Assembly (NCBI GenBank): GCA_029532415.1
Contig: JAQOTA010000049.1
Coordinates: 248,001-312,000 of the forward strand
Direction of reading: 5' to 3'
Length of the DNA: 64,000 bases
Origin: Marasmius tenuissimus
Taxonomy: Eukaryota; Basidiomycota; Agaricomycetes; Agaricales; Marasmiaceae
The notes under the pieces were generated by a model, which saw only the letters and a program-made list of their open reading frames with translations, was not told the origin of the DNA and made no database searches. A program made the position numbers and the translations under genes. Shown piece after piece: positions 59,024 through 64,000 of this stretch; the stretch's first letter is position 1, and every line of letters starts with the position of its first letter.

Positions 59024-59530
59024 ATGCCAAAAACCGGGTAGATTTTCTTTTTTGATCATCCTCACCGCCTACTGACCGACCCTGTTTCAGTGATCACCTG
59101 AAAGATCGAGACCCCTATGCATTTCCGACTGTTGTGCACTCCGTGAACTGGATGTACCACCGCTACGCCAATATCAAGTCTTGGGATCGCGTCGTGCAGG
59201 AAGTAATCACTGTCGAAGGGCCAACTACACCGCAATCACAAGGTGTTGCATACATCAGACCGTAAGCTTCTCCATCTTGGCCCCGACTTTTGTTTCACTT
59301 ATCATATTCAAACGCGCAGTTTTGATCTGGTGAAAGGAGAACTGGTTTCGACCGAATACGTTTTGGTCAAGGTTCCACTTCCAACCGCCCGATATCTTTT
59401 CCCTCAGAAAGTGCGTCCATCCCTTTTGACTTTGTGCTGTTGATAGGGATAGTCTAACACCTTGAATTTTCAGCTGATGCAGTTCTATGAGAACCATCTG
59501 GCATGGAAACAGTACGAGGAACGAACGTAG
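59024..59530 (+). CDS. Small conserved-looking protein of unknown function
   Basis: Four short exons join cleanly with GT-AG introns. MPKTG joins to DHLKDRDPYAFPTVVHSVNW and MYHRYANIKSWDRVVQEVIT, then FDLVKGELVSTEYVLVKVPL with PTARYLFPQK, and finally LMQFYENHLAWKQYEERT with the stop at 59528-59530. The product is about 110 residues, soluble, with no membrane segment or signal peptide. The many aromatic residues and full agreement of splice phases argue for a real gene, but I do not recognise the family. It stands alone between motif-rich spacers. Confidence 0.6.
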
Positions 59531-59701
59531 CATGTCCATTCGAATTCTTGAACCCCCCTGGACCCAAAGGCCAACACAACCAATCTCGATTTGATATAAT
59601 TTGTACAAAGAACTCCCGTAATGCCACAAATTAACATACAGTGATTCCTGCTATAGTGCGAGTAGCATCTTCCTCAGGTGCAAAGGGACACGCCGGCCTT
59701 G

Positions 59702-59890
59702 ATAATTAGAATCCAGCGCACGTCAGGACTTAGAAAGAATCAACTTGGAATCAACATTGATATTGGCGTCATTCCGGGCCTGAGTATTAATAGTTTGCCT
59801 TGCGATTAGAATCTAGCACGTCAGGACTTAGAGAGATTCAACACTGACATTGGTGTCGTTCTGGGCCCAAGTATTCTAATAGATTGTCTT
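59702..59890. repeat. Imperfect tandem duplication, about 100-base unit
   Basis: Two units each contain ATTAGAATC followed by CACGTCAGGACTTAGA and a later GGGCC-AGTATT. They start at about 59703 and 59803. The second is followed by GTATTCTAATA (59871-59881). They carry the same motif as the flanking clusters. Confidence 0.65.
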
Positions 59891-60129
59891 CCACGCTGTA
59901 TTGAAGACCTCTGCTCACATCGGAAGTTGAGTACTTAGGTTTAGGGAAGCCCTGCATATCTGGTACGAAGTTCATTTCAATTCTGAATCACTATACAGTA
60001 AATACTAGACATGGATAATCGACCACCATTTGGCCTCTACATTGATACATACTCTGAGACTCGGCGAACCCACAAGAAACAGCCACAAGAAACAGCTACA
60101 AGAAACGAACGTTGTGGTACTGACATCTA
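59891..60129. other. Intergenic
   Basis: No feature recognised; 3' flanks of two convergent genes. Confidence 0.4.
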
Positions 60130-62924
60130 TCACTTACGACCCTTCCTCTTCTTTGCGCCCTTCGTGCCCTTCGTGGCGTCTCCTTCTGCGGGGTTGTCGT
60201 TTGCGCCAACAGCATCGGATTTCGTAGGAGAGACGATGTACGAGCCCTTGCCACCCCCCCGCAAGTGCTGGGGAACACGCCTCTCGCGACGTTCCCTCCC
60301 TTGAGCAACCGTCGTATTAACAGTCTTTGTCGTACCCTCATCCCACGAACCATCGGGCTTGTCCACCTTTTTGCGTTTCGATACACGGGTGGCGACGGCG
60401 CTCTGTTCCGGTGTCTTGCGCTTTGGGGAGTTTTCCTTCGCGTTGGCGACGGGCTTTTCGACGGACTGCTGGACTTGTGGTGGCAGATCCACAAGAGTTT
60501 CTCGTTCATGTGGTGGGCCATCTGCTAATTCATTGCGTCAATACCCAGCATCAAAGCGACAGGATACGCGGCCGACATACCTTCGCCTGCAGAATCAGCC
60601 TGAATGTTGATTGCTGGCCCTCCCAAGATGCCGGCCCCTACTGCGCCACCCTCAGAACCTCCACCAACCATGTCTTGGTCGGCCTGCATCTGGTCAGCTG
60701 CAAAGTCAGGAGGCACGTCAGAGTCAGTGCCTAAGCCGATAATACATCAGTCCTACGCACCACTAAAGCCCATTGGAGCATTGGTACTCGAGCTTTCAGA
60801 CTCCCCAATATCTGGAGACCCGCCAACCGGTCTTGTGGGAGATTGGTCGTGAATGACTAGTGTTGAATGTCAGTTGGAGTTCTGTCGTCAGGAAGTGTTT
60901 TGCGTACCTTGCAAATCAGTGGTGAATGGAACAGCAGCCACTCCTATGGGAGCTTGGGGTGCTCCCAGGTTATCCGCCCACGCCGAAGAATTCAGATTAG
61001 GGCCAACCACCGCTAAACAAAGAGCTGTCAGGGAATATTTAGTACTCATGAATGTGATGGCAACTCACCGAATCCATCGTTAGTGCGAAAACTGAGGCCT
61101 CCTCCCATTGCTGATACATCTCCTGCAGAATTTCCCGGGTCATTCGTGAATTGATAGAATCCTTGAGGATAATGTTAGCTTGCGCTGGCTCCAAGGAGAA
61201 CGTCTTACCTGAGTCAATATGCTGACTGAGCATATTGATATCGGCCAGCTGCTCTGGTGCCATGGTCTTCGACCAAGCGTGCCACATGTCTTCAGGGTTA
61301 TTGGACAAACTCAAACCAGCGTTGTTGAAATTGAACGTCGGCGGGCCAGAGCTACCTTGCAAGAAAGGAGGTGTTGATCCGTCAATGGAAGAGTTGGCGA
61401 TAGACGAAGTGGGTAGAGGTGGAACTCCGAAGTCATTGGTATTCCCTGGATGAGCTGGTGCGGACGAGCTTGGTAGAGGGACCGGATTCGTGGAGGTGGG
61501 AGTCGCAGTGGAAGGAGTGCTGTGCGAGGCCGGGGCAGTGCCAGGATCAACACCGATGGCAACGGGCATGCCGTCCGGAGCCGAACGGAACAGGTGGCCC
61601 GTGTGACTGTCTAAGTCCGAGGTTGATTCCAACTCTCCCATTCCTCCTTCGACAACTCGCGACTGGCAGAGTGATGGTGCTGGCAAGCAGTGATATGTCA
61701 GAAAAGGTAAGTCTCTGAAGAAAAATATGAACAGCTCACGGAATACTGCATTTGCATAGTCCTGGCAAGCCTTGTGCATTGCCGAATATGCGAGAGGATC
61801 AAACTCAGATAAGTCTTTCTTCGTATTTGAGCCCGGTACTTGGCAGCTGATACTGAATTTTTTTTTTTGAGCCTTCAGCAGATCTGGATATGATGTAGAG
61901 CGATCTCACCTGTCCACATGTATCTTACCGTCGGCTCGAGGACCCCACAAGAGGAACGAAACCCCAACGCCAAAGAGCTTTGCAACGCTGAGAACAACCG
62001 AAGGTAAGATTTGGTTTGCACGCCTCCACATCCTGTTTGAATAGCATCAGTATAACGAAGTCAGAGAGGGGGAAACAGTGCCTACCTGGCATAGGACTCT
62101 GCGTCTCCTGACCAGCTTCCCCGATCTCTGTGGTCTGCGAGCTCAAGCTTGTGCTGTGCGTCTAGATCCTCGCGAAGCTTGTCCTTGAACTCTTCACTCT
62201 CTTCGTCCCATCTGGCCTCGCAGTACCGGTTCATCTCCTTGATTCTGTCGCCCGGATCCACTGTTCCCAGCTTCAACAATGTCTCCCAGTGGCTGTCGAA
62301 GTCGGTCTTGAAGCGATCGTTGTAGTTCTGCTTCATGTAGAACTGGCGTTCCTGGGGTTTCCGCGGCGCACTACCAGAAGCATCTAAGACTCCCAAGAAG
62401 ACTTGGGTCACTCCGTCAACGTCAACCTTCTTGCGCCGCCAATGGTACTGGGTAAAGTTGGTGATTTGCTGACAGAAACAGGTTAGTTCTGGATGGTGGG
62501 TAAGCTCAGTGCCATTCATACCTTGTGGAGTTTCCGCTTATACTCGTCTCGTTTAGCTTCCTCGTCGATCTTTTCCTGCCCGTCATATGTGTTGATGTCG
62601 CGTACAGAGTAGTCTTTTCCTTCGACGGGAGCCGCCTCGGGGGGATCGTAACCAAACCTGGCAATCAAGGCTGCTGTTGCTTGTCTGTACATCGCGCCCG
62701 GATCCTTGTGAAACAGCTGCTCGAAGCCTAGAGGACCTAATCAACAAACAGGTCTATACATATGGAGTGGGGGATTGAAATATGCCTTGGAGGATTGTCA
62801 GCTTTTCTCCTTTGGGCCAAGACTCACGACCCGGACGGCGACCAGGAGTCTTCGCTTTGGACTTGTTTTTGGGCTTGGTAGTCTTCTTGGACTTGGATGG
62901 GCTGTTCTGCTTGTTTTTGGCCAT
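60130..62924 (-). CDS. Basic multi-exon protein of an Agaricomycete family, unknown function
   Basis: The start at 62924 reads MAKNKQNSPSKSKKTTKPKN and a strongly basic region with TPGRRPGRESWPKGEKLTIL (AT-hook-like GRRPGR). Next exons read GFEQLFHKDPGAMYRQATAA with LIARFGYDPPE, then YHWRRKKVDVDGVTQVFLGV, PRKPQERQFYMKQNYNDRFK and IKEMNRYCEARWDEESEEFK. A long Ser/Thr/Pro-rich middle follows (61700-61300), then SNNPEDMWHAWSKTMAPEQL and MTREILQEMYQQWEEASVFA. The basic C-terminus includes VSKRKKVDKPDGSWDEGTTK and ends KKRKGRK at 60130-60132. Nuclear localisation is likely from the basic clusters. The N-terminal architecture resembles a repeated Agaricomycete family of unknown role. Exon borders in the middle are approximate. 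Confidence 0.6.
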
Positions 62925-64000
62925 TGGTCGAAGTCGAGTCGGCTGGTGCAAGATGTGGAGTCTCAGTGCAGTACGAGCTGAACGGGATATGGGGGGGAGG
63001 ATAGAAAGAACGGTATGTGGGTCGCGAATATTAATAAGAGGTGGCCGATTGGTCTAGGGAGACACGAAATTCCAACATTTCGACATCTCGAGCAAGATTC
63101 AATTGACCGCCGTTGGAAACAAGGTAATTACTAGATTCTTGTCGCGTGCAATTCTAATAGAATCATCAGTCTGCATTTCACGGCATATTTACGGACACCG
63201 AGAGGTCATTCAATGTCTTATTGCTCAGGCAAGTGCATGGTACGGTAGTCCTCTTATGCCTTGTAACTATTTCGACTCTCGACAGGGTGTGTTTCGATCC
63301 AGTCCCCATCCAACTACCACTACCCGGTCACGTCTGAGGCTGGGTCGGTCGTATTCTAACTCTCGCTGCCTCACCGTATTCTAATAATCCGCCCTCGTAT
63401 TCCAATTGCCTTCAGAGTGGATCCCGAACCCTCAGTGGCCTAGGTCAATTTTACTTTTCCGGCATATTCTAATGCGCTTCCACCAGCTCGAATCAAATGA
63501 CCGACCTAGACATTTTGGGTGTTCCGACCGATTGAATCGCAACTGATTCTCGGTGGTAGAATTCTGTAATATGGACTCATGGCGGCAGTATCCTTGTGAG
63601 TCGAAGGTTATTGTTTGATTATAATCGGCGATCGGCGCCACATCAGGTTTCATCTCAATTTCTTGCGTCCGAGCCGAGTCCTCAAGGATTGTGAACTATT
63701 CTGTAGCAGGGAAGGAGCATTCATGCTAATCTCGACAGTAATCAGCACGACTCAAAGTATCCGCCGGCGTACTCCAGCTGGTTTCCAGAGCGGCTATCCC
63801 TTGGTGAAACAACGTGGCCGGGCATTGTGCATATGGATTCTAATAACCTTCTAGCGATTCTCAACATCTGAATTTGAATCCAACTCGTTGCCAGCAGGCG
63901 GGTTTTCCTTCTTTGTTCAGGGTATTCTAATATCCTTGCGCCAGCCAGCCGCGGAAATACGGCCAGCATCGCAATACTCTATGTCACTCAGACCTCGATG
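62925..64000. repeat. Intergenic region with a second ATTCTAAT cluster
   Basis: Motif occurrences: 63151-63163 (ATTCTAATAGAAT), 63351-63360 (variant ending AAC), 63376-63385, 63463-63474, about 63835-63847 and 63921-63935. No gene recognised. The first 100 bases should hold the promoter of the minus-strand gene. Confidence 0.55.

Noticed and set aside
1..64000. tRNA or rRNA genes
   Set aside because: No cloverleaf with box A/B-like elements or rRNA core sequence was recognised by eye. A tRNAscan run would settle this.

Overview
The window looks like nuclear DNA of a basidiomycete fungus, most likely an Agaricomycete. Genes are split by many 45-60 base introns with GT-AG borders. The protein families seen (DUF6534 membrane protein, UbiA-type prenyltransferase/cyclase, fungal P450, GMC oxidoreductase) and two lineage-restricted hypothetical families fit that group. 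All assignments come from reading translations; no database search was possible.

Bases 1-15460 are a compact gene block: the 3' part of a UbiA-family gene, a DUF6534 membrane protein, an epoxide hydrolase, a cytochrome P450, a GMC oxidoreductase and a short-chain dehydrogenase. A prenyl-transferring or cyclising enzyme next to four oxidative or hydrolytic tailoring enzymes is the layout of a terpenoid or meroterpenoid biosynthetic cluster. The cluster probably continues left of the window.

Bases 15676-58200 are transposon-rich and mostly broken. They hold: a pair of 400-base TA-flanked MITEs in opposite orientation (15.7 and 47.9 kb); a decayed Ty1/copia element (17.1-20.3 kb); a second copia element rearranged into a 3.8-kb-arm palindrome (20.3-29.3 kb); a third copia-type LTR with a gag-like gene (29.3-33.5 kb); a Tc1-type transposon with an intact DD34E transposase and about 230-base inverted repeats (33453-35092); and a 590-base inverted-repeat element (35297-35886). 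Further right come a decayed Agaricomycete-family gene (37-39 kb), two inverted units that are circular permutations of one another (39.4-46.0 kb), a decayed second copy of the UbiA gene (46.8-47.7 kb), a decayed fragment resembling phosphatidylinositol 4-kinase Stt4 (48.9-51.7 kb), and a 2.84-kb CACTA-like element with a 3-base target duplication (51993-54828).

Old copies show loss of CpG to TpG/CpA and CGA-to-TGA stops. This points to methylation-linked or RIP-like mutation. The palindrome arms and the Tc1 element look young.

Bases 59024-62924 return to host-like genes: a small conserved-looking protein and a multi-exon basic protein. The flanking intergenic DNA (58.2-58.7, 59.7-59.9 and 63.1-64.0 kb) is seeded with a recurring ATTAGAAT / ATTCTAAT motif that no annotated feature explains.
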